Of a stretch of DNA of 64,000 bases, positions 51,449 to 60,299 are shown piece after piece. The DNA comes from Pseudomonadota bacterium. GTDB taxonomy: Bacteria > Pseudomonadota > Gammaproteobacteria > Burkholderiales > Burkholderiaceae_C. The notes under the pieces are model-generated. The model was not told where the DNA came from. It saw only the letters and a list, made by a program, of their open reading frames with translations, and ran no database searches. The position numbers and the translations under genes are program-made. The DNA lies in the NCBI GenBank assembly GCA_021816585.1, contig JAKAXL010000002.1, forward strand, positions 1-64,000. The letters are read 5' to 3'. Numbering within the stretch: position 1 is the stretch's first letter; the number at the start of each line of letters is the position of its first letter.

Positions 51449-52993
51449 GTGGTGGGGGGCGCACGAGGGGACCCGCGCAGCGGCACGGCCGGCGTGCTGC
51501 GGCGCAGCTGGCCGTACGTCGCATGCATGCTGGTGGCGCCTGCGGCGGCCTGGCTGGCGGCCGCGCAGGCGGCGCTGCCGGCAGCGGCCTGCGCGCTGCT
51601 GGGTATCGGCCTGAGCCTGCGCGCGGCGCAGTCGGCGCATCGCACCGGCACGCAGCTCGAGCAGGCGCGCATCGCGTTGTCCGGGCTGCCGCGAGGGGGC
51701 GACATGGCGGGTGTGCCGAGCACCTCGCGCGACCCGCTCACCGGGCTGGCCGACCGCCGGGCCTTCGAGCCGCTGCTCGCCCAGGCCCTGCCGCGCGCGG
51801 CGCGTGCCGGCGACGTCGAGCCCGCCGCGCTGCTGTTCATCAACCTCGACCAGTTCCGCGTGATCAACGAGTGCTGCGGGCGCAGCGCAGGCGACGCGCT
51901 GCTCGAGCGCGTCGCCGAGGTGTTGCAGCAACAGATGCGGGCCGGCGACGTGGTGGCGCGCCTGGGCGGCGACGAATTCGGCGTGCTGCTCGGTGCATGC
52001 TCCGCGGCCTGCGCGCTGCGCGTGGCCGACACGCTGCGCGAGGCGCTGCGCGGGCTGCGATTCAGCCACGGCGGGCGTGGCTTCCCGGTGGCCGCCAGCA
52101 TCGGTGCCGTCGAACTCGGCGCGGCGTGGTCCGACGCCGCGGCCGCGCTGGGCGCCGCGGAGGCGGCCTGCCGCCTGGCGAAGGAGCACGGCCGGGATCG
52201 GGTGCGCCTGCATCAGCCTGGCGACGCCGAACTGGCGCTGCGCGAAGGCATGCTGCACTGGGTCTCGCGCATCCAGCATGCGCTGGACCAGGGGCGACTG
52301 CGCCTGTATGCGCAGCCGATCGCGCCGGCCGCGCCGCAGGCACGACAGCAACCGCGTCCCGCGCACATGGAGCTGCTGCTTCGCATGCTCGACGATGACG
52401 ACCGGCCGATCGCGCCGATGGCCTTCCTGCCGGCGGCCGAGCGCTTCGGCATGAGCACGGCGATCGACCGCTGGGTGGTCGGCACCGCATTCCGGCGCCT
52501 GGGGGCGAGCGGCAGCGGCGGCCCGGCGATGTGCGCGATCAACCTTTCGGCGGCGAGTCTGTCCGACGAGCGCTTCCTCGACTTCGTGCTGCACGAGCGC
52601 GCGCGCTGGGCGGTGCAGGCCTCGCGCGTGTGCTTCGAGATCACCGAGACCGCGATGATCTCGCATTTCGAGCAGGCGCTGCGTTTCGTCGAGCGCCTGC
52701 GCGGGCTGGGCTTCGTGTTCGCGCTCGACGACTTCGGCACCGGAATGTCCTCGTTCGCCTACCTGAAGCGCCTTCCGGTCGACTACCTGAAGATCGACGG
52801 GTCCTTCGTGAAGGACATGCTGCACGACCCGGTCGACCGCGCGATGGTCGAGGCCATCAACCACGTCGGGCACGTCATGGGCATACGCACCGTGGCCGAG
52901 TTCGTCGAACACGACGAGGCGCGGCGCAGCCTGCACGACATCGGGGTCGATTTCGTGCAAGGCTACGGCATCGGCAAGCCCGTTCCATTCTGA
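51449..52993 (+). CDS. Membrane-anchored GGDEF-EAL protein (c-di-GMP turnover)
   Basis: Protein of about 514 residues. Two N-terminal membrane helices (about 15-57, YVACMLVAPAAAWLAAAQAA and an Ala/Leu-rich second segment) precede the GGDEF domain, which has an intact GGDEF at 173-177 and the inhibitory RxxD site at 164-167. The EAL domain reads MELLLRM with Glu308 kept in place of EAL, then NLSAASLSD, FEITET, ALDDFGTGMSSF, YLKIDGSF, AEFVEHDE and VQGYGIGKP. Both synthesis and breakdown look possible. GTG start with AAAGGAGG upstream; GTG 51452 is equally plausible. The c-di-GMP riboswitch in its leader makes a feedback loop. Its end overlaps the convergent pabB-C gene by 31 bases. Confidence 0.88.
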   Translation: MVGGARGDPRSGTAGVLRRSWPYVACMLVAPAAAWLAAAQAALPAAACALLGIGLSLRAAQSAHRTGTQLEQARIALSGLPRGGDMAGVPSTSRDPLTGLADRRAFEPLLAQALPRAARAGDVEPAALLFINLDQFRVINECCGRSAGDALLERVAEVLQQQMRAGDVVARLGGDEFGVLLGACSAACALRVADTLREALRGLRFSHGGRGFPVAASIGAVELGAAWSDAAAALGAAEAACRLAKEHGRDRVRLHQPGDAELALREGMLHWVSRIQHALDQGRLRLYAQPIAPAAPQARQQPRPAHMELLLRMLDDDDRPIAPMAFLPAAERFGMSTAIDRWVVGTAFRRLGASGSGGPAMCAINLSAASLSDERFLDFVLHERARWAVQASRVCFEITETAMISHFEQALRFVERLRGLGFVFALDDFGTGMSSFAYLKRLPVDYLKIDGSFVKDMLHDPVDRAMVEAINHVGHVMGIRTVAEFVEHDEARRSLHDIGVDFVQGYGIGKPVPF

Positions 52994-54885
52994 GTCGGGG
53001 CGCGCTGCGGGCGCAGCCGCGCCGGCAGCGCGCCGCGCACCGCGTTGCTCAGCATCAGCGCCTGCGCACGCAGCACATCCTCGCGCCGCAGCACGCGCTC
53101 GCCGGCCCGCAGGCGCGGATCGGCGAGCAGCCGCGCGCGCGCCACGCCGGGCAGCAGCCCGCAGCGCAGCGGCGGAGTCCACCAGCGTCCGTCGAGCTGC
53201 ACGAACACGCTGCTGCGTCCGCCCTCGCAGAGCTCGTCGCGCTGGTTGAAGAACAGCGCGTCGAAGGCGCCTTGCCGCTCGGCGGCCTGCCAGGCGAGGT
53301 CGTAGCGAGCGCGGTGCGTGGTCTTGTGGCGCAGCAGCGGGTCGCGGCGATCCAGCACCGCGTCGTCCAGCCATTGCTCGGCCAGCAGCACCTCGACGCG
53401 AGCCGGCGGCGCCTGCAGCGGCGCGCAGCGGATCTCGAAGCTGCCGTCGTGGCGGAGTTCGATGCGTGTGCGATGGCTCCACGCCGTCTGCGCGCCGGCG
53501 CAAGGCGGCGCCAGCGCCGCGTGCTCGCGCTGCAGCGCGAGCAGCAGCTCGGTGCGCTCGAAGCGGAAGCCGAAATAGCGTGCCGAGCGTTCCAGCCGGT
53601 GCAGGTGCGCGTCGATGCGGTCGTGCTGCGACGGATGGTGTGCGGCGAAGGTCTCGATCAGCCCGAAGCCGGGGTCGAGGGTGGTGGCGAAGCGCGCCTT
53701 CAGCCAGCATTCATCCCATTCTCCGTGTGCGGTGGAGTCGGCCACCACGCCGCCACCGACTCCCAGGCGCGCGGCGCGTGTTCCGCCGCGCAGCGCCGCG
53801 TCGACTTCCAGCGTGCGGATGGCCACCGAGAACTCGCCGTGCGTCGCGGCAGGAGTCGTGCCGGCTCCCGGGCGCAGCCAGCCGATGGCACCGGTGTACA
53901 GCCCGCGGCCCTCGGGCTCGAGCTCGGCGATGATCTGCATGGTGCGGTGCTTGGGCGCTCCGACCACCGAGCCGCAGGGAAACAGCGCCCGCCACAGCTC
54001 GCTCCAGCCGACCTCGTCGCGCAGGCGCGCCTGCACCGCCGAGGTCATCTGCCACACCGTCGCATAGGGCTCGACCGCGAAGCGCTGCGGCACCCGCACG
54101 CTCCCCGGCTGCGCCAGCCGGCCGAGGTCGTTGCGCAGCAGGTCGAGGATCATCAGGTTCTCGGCCCGGTTCTTCGGGTCGTTGCGCAGGAACAGCGCGG
54201 CTTCGCGGTCCCGCTGCGGGTCGGCATGGCGCGGTGCGGTGCCCTTCATCGGTCGCACCTGCAGCAGCCCGCGACCGTCGAGCCCGAAGAAGCGCTCCGG
54301 CGACAGGCTCAGCACCCAGCGCCCGTGCAGGCGCGCCAGCGCGCGGTAGGCGGTGGGTTGCGCCCGGCGCAGCGCGCGGTACAGCGCCAGCGGGTCCCCG
54401 AAGGCCCGCGCGTACAGCGCGAAGGTGTGGTTGACCTGGTAGGTGTCGCCGGAGCCGATCAGCTCGAGGATGCGCTGCAGCGCCGTCTCGTAGTCCTGCC
54501 GCGTCACCGCGCCGCGCCATCGCGCCAGGCCGCAGGGCGCATGGTCGACGGTCCCGCGCTCCAGCCAGTCGTCCACCGCGGCGTCGTCGCGCAGCGTCTC
54601 GGCCTGCGCGAAGGCCAGCGCCTCGATGCGCGGTGAGCGGGGGTGCTGGCGCACCCGCAGCGAGGCCAGTGCGTCGGCCGCGCCGAAACCCGCGAACAGC
54701 GCCAGCTCGTGGCCGCGGCCGAGCTGCTGCTCGATCCAGTGCGGCAGGGTCGCGGCATGCGCCTCGTCCTGCGCGAGCAGATGCTCCAGCGGATGGCGAT
54801 ACAGGCGGGCGGGCTCCCCGGCCGGATCGAACAGCACGAAGCACTGCGCATGCGCCTCGAAGGACGGCGCCGGGCCGGCCGCCAT
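52963..54885 (-). CDS. pabB: Aminodeoxychorismate synthase PabB fused to aminodeoxychorismate lyase PabC
   Basis: Fusion of 640 residues for p-aminobenzoate in folate synthesis. The N-terminal chorismate-binding part contains GDTYQVNHTFAL, SLSPERFFGLDGRGLLQVRPMKGTAPR with the PabB lysine, ENLMILDLLRNDLGR, ATVWQMTSAV, FPCGSVVGAPKHRTMQII and GVGGGVVADS. The C-terminal branched-chain-aminotransferase-like part has GFGLIETFA, the PLP lysine in LLRHKTTHRARYD and GRSSVFVQLDG. The amidotransferase PabA is not here. ATG 54885 overlaps the stop of a 16-codon leader frame as TGATG and seems translationally coupled to it. A TTG at 54942 would lengthen the protein but lacks room for its ribosome site. 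Confidence 0.9.
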   Translation of the reverse strand: MAAGPAPSFEAHAQCFVLFDPAGEPARLYRHPLEHLLAQDEAHAATLPHWIEQQLGRGHELALFAGFGAADALASLRVRQHPRSPRIEALAFAQAETLRDDAAVDDWLERGTVDHAPCGLARWRGAVTRQDYETALQRILELIGSGDTYQVNHTFALYARAFGDPLALYRALRRAQPTAYRALARLHGRWVLSLSPERFFGLDGRGLLQVRPMKGTAPRHADPQRDREAALFLRNDPKNRAENLMILDLLRNDLGRLAQPGSVRVPQRFAVEPYATVWQMTSAVQARLRDEVGWSELWRALFPCGSVVGAPKHRTMQIIAELEPEGRGLYTGAIGWLRPGAGTTPAATHGEFSVAIRTLEVDAALRGGTRAARLGVGGGVVADSTAHGEWDECWLKARFATTLDPGFGLIETFAAHHPSQHDRIDAHLHRLERSARYFGFRFERTELLLALQREHAALAPPCAGAQTAWSHRTRIELRHDGSFEIRCAPLQAPPARVEVLLAEQWLDDAVLDRRDPLLRHKTTHRARYDLAWQAAERQGAFDALFFNQRDELCEGGRSSVFVQLDGRWWTPPLRCGLLPGVARARLLADPRLRAGERVLRREDVLRAQALMLSNAVRGALPARLRPQRAPTQNGTGLPMP

Positions 54886-54935
54886 CAACGGGGTCGCGCG
54901 CGCGAAGCGCGGCGCCTGCTCGGCAGGGTGATCAT
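54885..54935 (-). CDS. Short leader ORF coupled to pabB
   Basis: A 16-codon frame, MITLPSRRRASRARPR, has its own ribosome site GAAAGGA (54944-54950) 8 bases upstream and ends in TGA sharing a base with the pabB ATG (TGATG). The pabB start itself has no other clear ribosome site. It may be a coupling leader; a small frameshift in the pabB N-terminus is the alternative. The peptide is Arg-rich. Confidence 0.5.
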   Translation of the reverse strand: MITLPSRRRASRARPR

Positions 54936-55111
54936 GTCGCAAGTCCTTTCGACGGCATGCTGCAGGATGTCCCCGCTGGCCGATGCGCCGCGGGCCGGTC
55001 GTCGCGGATGATATCGACGCCGTGCCGGTTGCTGCGTTGTATCAAGGCGCGGCGCGGCGGCGCGCGCCACACTGGATACCCGAATCATCTTCATCTTGGC
55101 AGGAGCCGGGC

Positions 55112-55681
55112 ATGGCCTTCGAGTCCACCATCACCTTCCGGGACATGGAGCCGAGCGAGGCGCTGCGTGCGCGCATCGAGCAGCGCGTCGAGCGCCTGCA
55201 GCGGCTGCATCCCCATCTCAGCGGCTGCCGCGTCAGCGTCGCGACGGAAAAGCTGCATCAGCACCAGGGGCACCGTTTCCACGTGCGCATCGACGTCACC
55301 GCGCCGCCGGGGCACGACGTGGTGGTCGACCACGAGCCGCCGCAGCGCCAGGTGCACGAAGATGCCTTCGTCGCCGTGCGCGACGCCTTCGACGCGATGG
55401 ACCGGCGCATCGAGGACCTGGCGCGGGTGCAGCGCGGCGACGTCAAGACCCACGCCGTCGAGCCGCACGGCACGGTGGCGGAGATCGACCTCGAGGCCGG
55501 ACGCGGGCGCATCGAGACCAGCGACGGGCGCTCGATCTATTTCCACCGCAACGCGGTCAGCGGGGAGCGCTTCGAATCGCTGCGCCCAGGCAGTACGGTG
55601 CGCTTCGTCGAGGAAAGCGGCGAGCAGGGGCCGCAGGCCAGCAGCGTGGTTCCGCTGGGCCGACATCGCCCGGCCATGTGA
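55112..55681 (+). CDS. HPF/RaiA-like domain fused to a cold-shock domain
   Basis: Protein of 189 residues. The N-terminal part (about 1-105) is of the ribosome hibernation factor S30AE fold (SEALRARIEQRVERLQRLHPHLSGCRVSV, FHVRIDVTAPPGHDVVVDHEP, AVRDAFDAMDRRIEDL). The C-terminal part (about 118-180) is a CspA-like barrel, THAVEPHGTVAEIDLEAGRGRIETSDGRSIYFHRNAV with the FHRNAV RNA-binding segment. Such fusions may join ribosome silencing to RNA binding under stress. GGCAGGAG precedes the ATG. It is an isolated gene, with no hibernation partner beside it. Confidence 0.85.
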   Translation: MAFESTITFRDMEPSEALRARIEQRVERLQRLHPHLSGCRVSVATEKLHQHQGHRFHVRIDVTAPPGHDVVVDHEPPQRQVHEDAFVAVRDAFDAMDRRIEDLARVQRGDVKTHAVEPHGTVAEIDLEAGRGRIETSDGRSIYFHRNAVSGERFESLRPGSTVRFVEESGEQGPQASSVVPLGRHRPAM

Positions 55682-55724
55682 GGCGCCGCGGCCCGGGCCG
55701 GCCGCCCGGCGGCGCGCGCGTGGC

Positions 55725-56291
55725 TCAGCGGGCCGCCTGCCCGGCGTCGAGGGCGCGGATCACGTCGTCGGTGATGTCGATGCGCGGGTTCACGTAGACC
55801 GCGCTCTGGAACACGATGTCGCAGCCTTTTTCGCGCGCCACCTGGTCGACGATCGCGTTGGCCTTGTCGAGGATCCGGCTGACGTCGGCGTTGCGCTGGG
55901 CGTTCAGGTCCTCGGCGAAAGCCTGCTGGTCGTCGCGGAACTGACGCGTCAGGTCGGCGAGCTGCTGCTGCGCCTGCATGCGCTGGTTGTCGGACATGAC
56001 CACCGTGTTGTCCTGCAGCCTGGCGCGCAGCGCCTCGATGCGCTGGCCGAGTTGCGCCAGCTTGCGCCGGCGCGGCTCGAAGGTCTGCTCGAGCTTCTTC
56101 GACGCGGCCTTGGCCACGGCCGAATCGCGCAGGATGCGCGCGGTGTCGACGAAGGCCACGCGCAGGCGCGGCGCGGCGCTCGTGGGCTGCGAGCCCGTGG
56201 TGGGGCTCGCGGCTTGCGCCGCGGGAAGCAGCAGCCAGACGCTCAGCGCCAGGCCGAGCGCGGCGCCGCGCAGAGGTGCATACGCAGACAT
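55725..56291 (-). CDS. OmpH/Skp-family periplasmic chaperone
   Basis: Periplasmic protein of 188 residues with a Sec signal peptide (GAALGLALSVWLLLPAAQAA, cut near residue 28) and the Skp core: RVAFVDTARILRDSAVAKAASKKLEQTFEPRRRKLAQLGQRI, a long coiled-coil of about 70 residues and the C-terminal strand IVFQSAVYVNPRIDITDDVIRAL. Skp trimers carry outer membrane proteins to BamA. It is not next to bamA or lpxD, so it may be an extra copy. It converges on the HPF-CSD gene and follows DUF3014 by 38 bases. Confidence 0.87.
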   Translation of the reverse strand: MSAYAPLRGAALGLALSVWLLLPAAQAASPTTGSQPTSAAPRLRVAFVDTARILRDSAVAKAASKKLEQTFEPRRRKLAQLGQRIEALRARLQDNTVVMSDNQRMQAQQQLADLTRQFRDDQQAFAEDLNAQRNADVSRILDKANAIVDQVAREKGCDIVFQSAVYVNPRIDITDDVIRALDAGQAAR

Positions 56292-56329
56292 GGATGGCAC
56301 GGCAAACGGATGGGAAGGATGCGCAAACC

Positions 56330-57196
56330 TCAATGCGTCTGCGGGGCCGACGCCGGCGGGGCCGCATGCATGTGCAGCAGCAATTGTGCACGCAACGCAC
56401 GCAGCTTGGCCTTGACCTCGCGCTCGTTGGCGAGGCCGATGCGCATCAGGATCTTCTGCCCGGCGCTGGCCGATTCCAGTCCCGGGTCGGCGTACTTGTA
56501 CAGCACGTGGGGCTGCACCAGGCGCAGCGGCCCGCTGGGCTCGGGGGCCTGCAGCAGGTTGTCGATCACCTGCAGCAGGCGGTCGTTGAACTGGCCCTTC
56601 GGGTAGCCGAGTTCGCGCCAGGCCTGCTGGAACAGCGGATAGAAGCGCAGGTACACGGCCACCAGCCGGGCCGGATCGACCATGCGCACCAGCACCATGT
56701 ACGGCGCATAGCGATTCGCGTTCGACGCATCGAGCACCAGCGAACCGTTCAGCGTGCTCACCTGCAGGCGCCCGGGGGCCGGGCGCACCGGCCATGCGCG
56801 CACCGGGGCCTGCGCACGCGGCAGGTTGTCGATGGTGGAGACGATGTGCAGGATCAGCCGGTCGGGAACCCACCACTGCGCGAAGGCCTTGCGCCCGACC
56901 AGCCCCTGCAGGGCCAGGCCGAACTCGCGGTCGCTGTCGCGCAGCGCCGGCAGCGGCTGCGACGCGGCCGGCAGCCGCAGCTGCTGCGCCGCCGGTTGCG
57001 AGGCCGGCGCCGACGCGATGGGTGCGCTGACATGCGGCGTGAGTGCCGCGGGGGCGGGCGCCGACGCGGCCGGCGGCTGGTCGTGCAGCACGTAGCCGAT
57101 CATGCGCTGCACGCTTTCCCAGTGCAGCAGCGCCAGCACGATGCCGGCCAGCAGCACGATCAGCGCACCGATCTCCACCCCGTCGAGTCGTCTCAT
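56330..57196 (-). CDS. DUF3014 membrane protein
   Basis: Protein of 288 residues. A short N-tail and one membrane helix (about 7-25, GALIVLLAGIVLALLHW) are followed by a Pro/Ala-rich linker (about 45-85) and a periplasmic DUF3014 domain with LRDSDREFGLALQGLVG, RLILHIVSTIDNLPR, NRYAPYMVLVRMVDPARLVAVYLRFYPLFQQAWRELGYPKGQFNDRLLQVIDNLL and LYKYADPGLESASAGQKILMRIGL. Function unknown. GGGGAAG precedes ATG 57196. It is upstream of and probably co-transcribed with the Skp gene, which hints at a role in the cell envelope. Confidence 0.85.
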   Translation of the reverse strand: MRRLDGVEIGALIVLLAGIVLALLHWESVQRMIGYVLHDQPPAASAPAPAALTPHVSAPIASAPASQPAAQQLRLPAASQPLPALRDSDREFGLALQGLVGRKAFAQWWVPDRLILHIVSTIDNLPRAQAPVRAWPVRPAPGRLQVSTLNGSLVLDASNANRYAPYMVLVRMVDPARLVAVYLRFYPLFQQAWRELGYPKGQFNDRLLQVIDNLLQAPEPSGPLRLVQPHVLYKYADPGLESASAGQKILMRIGLANEREVKAKLRALRAQLLLHMHAAPPASAPQTH

Positions 57197-57286
57197 CGCC
57201 GCTTCCCCGATAGTCTCAGGATCCCGCAATGATCGCAGAATCCGCCGCGCGCGCGGCGGACTGCGAGCATGGTCCGCAGTGCCGGC

Positions 57287-58729
57287 TCATGCCGCCGCCG
57301 GCGCATGTCCCTTCGCGCCGCCGAAGTAGTTCTTCTCGGCCAGCGCCTCGTACAGCGGCGGCGTGAACAAATTGGAAATGCGCGAGGCCACCAGCGCCAC
57401 CGCCATCATCGGGATGACCATACCGGTGCCATTGGTCATTTCCATGACGATCACGAAGGAGGTCAGCGGAGACTGCGTGACCGCCGCCAGGTAGCCGGCC
57501 ATGCACAGCGCGATCAGCGCCGGCATCGGCGCCCAGCCGAACAGCAGGTGCACCCATTGCGCGAGTCCCGCGCCGATCGACAGCGACGGCGAGAACAGGC
57601 CGCCCGGCATGCCGCTCATGTAGCTGATCACCATCGCCGCCCACTTGGTCAGCGCGTAGAACTCGCTGACCGCGGCCTTGCCTTCCAGCAGGTGGCGGGC
57701 CTGGTCGTAGCCGCTGCCCCAGGTCTGGCCGTGCGTCAGCACGCCCAGCGTCGCCACCGCCAGGCCGATCGCCAGCGCATACAGCACCGGCCTGTGGGCG
57801 CGCCAGTCGCGCAGCGGCGCCGGCATCCAGACCTCCCAGCGCAGCAAGGCCCAGTTGAACGAGGCCCCGGCCAGCCCGCACAGCAGCGCGATGACCACGA
57901 CCGGCAGCACGAAGCCGATGTGGAAGTTCTGCGGCACGTTGATCTGGCCGAAGTACAGGTAGTTGCCGGCCAGCGCCAGCGAGGTCAGGCCGGAGAACAC
58001 CACCGCGGTGATCATCACGCCGTTGGTGCGGCTCTCGAAGTCGCGCGCCAGTTCCTCGATCGCGAAGATCACCCCGGCCAGCGGCGTGTTGAACGCGCCG
58101 GACAGCCCGGCCGCGGCGCCGGCCAGCAGCAGTGCGCGTTCCATGCGCCGGCCCTGGTGGGGGTAGAAGCGCCGGGTCTCGGCCATGATCGCCGCGCCCA
58201 GGTGCACGGTCGGGCCCTCGCGGCCGATGGTCAGCCCGCCGAGGAAGCCGATCAGCGACACGACCAGCTTGCCGACGATCACGCGCAGCCCGAACAGCCG
58301 GCTCATCAAGGTCTCGTCGGGAGGCGCGTGCAGCGCCGCGATGACCTGCGGGATCCCGCTGCCCTCGCTGCCCGAGAACCACTTGCGGGTCATGTACACC
58401 GCGATCATGGTCATCGCCGGGGTGATCAGGAAGGCCAGCCAGCTGCGCCCCTGGATCCAGTGCAGGAACAGCTCGTAGGCGTCCTCGCTCCACTGCGCGT
58501 ACAGCACGGCCACCAGGCCCACCAGCAGCGCGCCGCCCCACGGCAGTCCGTATTGCAGGAAGATGCGTCGGGCGCGCGAATGGCTGTAGCGCGCGATCTG
58601 CAGCAGCGCCGGCCGCTCGCGCCGCGGCGCGGCGGCAGGTTCGGGATTCTCGGAGGACGGCGGAGGGGTCGACTCGGACACGGATCTGTACGCAGGGGGC
58701 CGGGCACGCCGGCCGGAAATCAGGACCAT
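57287..58729 (-). CDS. ClC-family chloride channel/antiporter
   Basis: Integral membrane protein of 480 residues. The anion filter is formed by GSEGSGIPQV, GREGPTVHLG (gating Glu) and GGLFSPSLSIG, and a possible internal proton-transfer Glu lies in VIFAIEELARDF. Together these mark a 2Cl-/H+ exchanger. A soluble head of about 55 residues precedes the first helix. A GTG at MSES-like residue 17 is an alternative start. Such exchangers assist extreme acid resistance. No regulator is adjacent. Direct repeats and a palindrome lie in its upstream region. Confidence 0.87.
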   Translation of the reverse strand: MVLISGRRARPPAYRSVSESTPPPSSENPEPAAAPRRERPALLQIARYSHSRARRIFLQYGLPWGGALLVGLVAVLYAQWSEDAYELFLHWIQGRSWLAFLITPAMTMIAVYMTRKWFSGSEGSGIPQVIAALHAPPDETLMSRLFGLRVIVGKLVVSLIGFLGGLTIGREGPTVHLGAAIMAETRRFYPHQGRRMERALLLAGAAAGLSGAFNTPLAGVIFAIEELARDFESRTNGVMITAVVFSGLTSLALAGNYLYFGQINVPQNFHIGFVLPVVVIALLCGLAGASFNWALLRWEVWMPAPLRDWRAHRPVLYALAIGLAVATLGVLTHGQTWGSGYDQARHLLEGKAAVSEFYALTKWAAMVISYMSGMPGGLFSPSLSIGAGLAQWVHLLFGWAPMPALIALCMAGYLAAVTQSPLTSFVIVMEMTNGTGMVIPMMAVALVASRISNLFTPPLYEALAEKNYFGGAKGHAPAAA

Positions 58730-58764
58730 GCAAGCCCGTGCGGCGCGCGCATGGGGCGGACTTG

Positions 58765-58806
58765 CCACTGCAGTGGTCACCGGCTGCAGCGGCCACCGGC
58801 TGCACG
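58765..58806. repeat. Palindrome and direct repeats upstream of the ClC gene
   Basis: CCACTGCAGTGG is a perfect 12-base palindrome at 58765-58776. It partly overlaps two near-identical 16-base units, 58775-58790 and 58791-58806, that share CACCGGCTGCA. The block sits 36 to 77 bases upstream of the ClC start and could hold operator sites. Confidence 0.5.
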
Positions 58807-58916
58807 GGCCACGGGCCGCCAAGGGTCCATGGTAGCCCCACGCCGTCACCCGACAGCGCGGCAGGGGCTGCCCGGCCCGGCAGCGGCGCCGCGCGCGACA
58901 GGAACTCAGTGGGAAC

Positions 58917-60134
58917 TCAGTGCGCGCGGCGCGGCGGAGGTTGCACGAACCAGGCCACCACCAGCCACACCAGGCACAGCGCGGCGCAGGCGAAGAACAC
59001 GCCTTCGGCGGACCAGGTCTTGGCCAGCCAGCCGCCGACCGCGCCGCCGGCGAACAGGCCGAGGGACTGCGCGGTGTTGTACACCCCCATCGCCATGCCC
59101 TTGCGCCGCGCCGGGGCGAGGCGCGAGACCAGCGAGGGCAGCAGCGCCTCCATCAGGTTGAAGCCGACGAAGAACACGAACAGCTCGGAGATCAGCGCGA
59201 CCTCGTCGCGGTAGCCGAAGCCCAGCGCGAACATACTCGCACCTATCAGCAGCACCCCGGCGCGCAGCATCGCGCGCATGTAGCCGCGGCTTTCCGCCAT
59301 GATGATGCCGGGAATCGCGAGCACGAAGGAGCCGAGGGTCACCGGCAGGTACACCATCCAGTGGTGGCGAAGCGGGATCTTCGCGTAATGCAGCAGCGCG
59401 ATCGGCACCACGACGAACATCGCCACCTGCATGAAATTCACCACGAAGATGCTGAAATGCAGGCGCAGCAGCGCGGGCGTCAGCACCGATTCGTGCGAGG
59501 CCCCGGGGCCGACCTCCTCGGCCTGTCCGCTCATCGGCACGTCGGGCACCATCCACTTGATCACGCCGATGGCCGCCAGCGCGAGCACGCCGGTCAGCAC
59601 GAACATGCCGGGAACGCCGATCAGGTGGTACAGCAGCGGACCGGCGATCAGCGAGATGATGAAACTGGTGCCGATGGTCATGCCCACCATCGCCATCGCC
59701 TTCGTGCGGTTGTGATCGCGGGTCGAGTCGGCGATCATCGCCGAGATCGCCGCGGAGATCGCGCCGGCACCCTGGATCGCACGCCCGACGATGATGCCGT
59801 CCAGCGTGTGCGAGACCCCGGCCACGAACGAGCCGGCGGCGAAGATCAGCAGTCCGAGCATCATCACGGGCTTGCGCCCGAAACGGTCGCTGGCGATGCC
59901 GAAGGGGATCTGCAGCATGGCCTGGGTCAGGCCGTAGACGCCGAGCGCGAGCCCGACCAGGAAGCGGCTGTCTCCGCCGGGAATGCCGCGCGCGTAGATC
60001 GCGAACACCGGCAGGATCAGGAACAGGCCCAGCATGCGCAGCCCGTAGATCGAGGCCAGGGTCATGCTGGAGAGGCGCTCCTGCGAACTCATCGACGCGC
60101 GGGTGCGCGGGGCGGGGGTGGTCGTGGTGGTCAT
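58917..60134 (-). CDS. MFS transporter (YajR-like multidrug efflux type)
   Basis: Twelve-helix carrier of 405 residues: ASIYGLRMLGLFLILPVFAIYARGIPGGD in helix 1, the motif-A loop FGIASDRFGRKPVMMLGL and motif C region MTIGTSFIISLIAGPLLYHLIGVPGMF. The LRMLGLFLILPVFALYA pattern is typical of the YajR group, but the C-terminal ferredoxin-like domain of YajR is missing, so it is the short form. Proton-driven export of drugs or metabolites is expected. Start at 60134 (MTTTTTPAP) or Met at 60092. Confidence 0.87.
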   Translation of the reverse strand: MTTTTTPAPRTRASMSSQERLSSMTLASIYGLRMLGLFLILPVFAIYARGIPGGDSRFLVGLALGVYGLTQAMLQIPFGIASDRFGRKPVMMLGLLIFAAGSFVAGVSHTLDGIIVGRAIQGAGAISAAISAMIADSTRDHNRTKAMAMVGMTIGTSFIISLIAGPLLYHLIGVPGMFVLTGVLALAAIGVIKWMVPDVPMSGQAEEVGPGASHESVLTPALLRLHFSIFVVNFMQVAMFVVVPIALLHYAKIPLRHHWMVYLPVTLGSFVLAIPGIIMAESRGYMRAMLRAGVLLIGASMFALGFGYRDEVALISELFVFFVGFNLMEALLPSLVSRLAPARRKGMAMGVYNTAQSLGLFAGGAVGGWLAKTWSAEGVFFACAALCLVWLVVAWFVQPPPRRAH

Positions 60135-60220
60135 CTTCGGGATGGAAGTGGAACGGCGCGGCCCACGCACGCAAGCGGCGTGGCCGATTCCCGTAGGGAC
60201 ACCGCAAAACCATCGATTCT

Positions 60221-60258
60221 CCCCGAAAATTGCGTTACTTGCTGCAAGTTTTCGCGGG
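60221..60258. other. Inverted repeat between the P-type ATPase and MFS genes
   Basis: ACTTGC-T-GCAAGT is a perfect inverted repeat at 60237-60249, flanked by imperfect outer arms CGAAAATTGC and GCAAGTTTTCG. It lies about 103 bases upstream of the MFS start. It could be an operator or part of a terminator for the ATPase gene; no clear T-run is adjacent. Confidence 0.4.
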
Positions 60259-60299
60259 CGAGCGTGAATCAGGCGTTGCGCCGCCCATCATCGCCGTGC

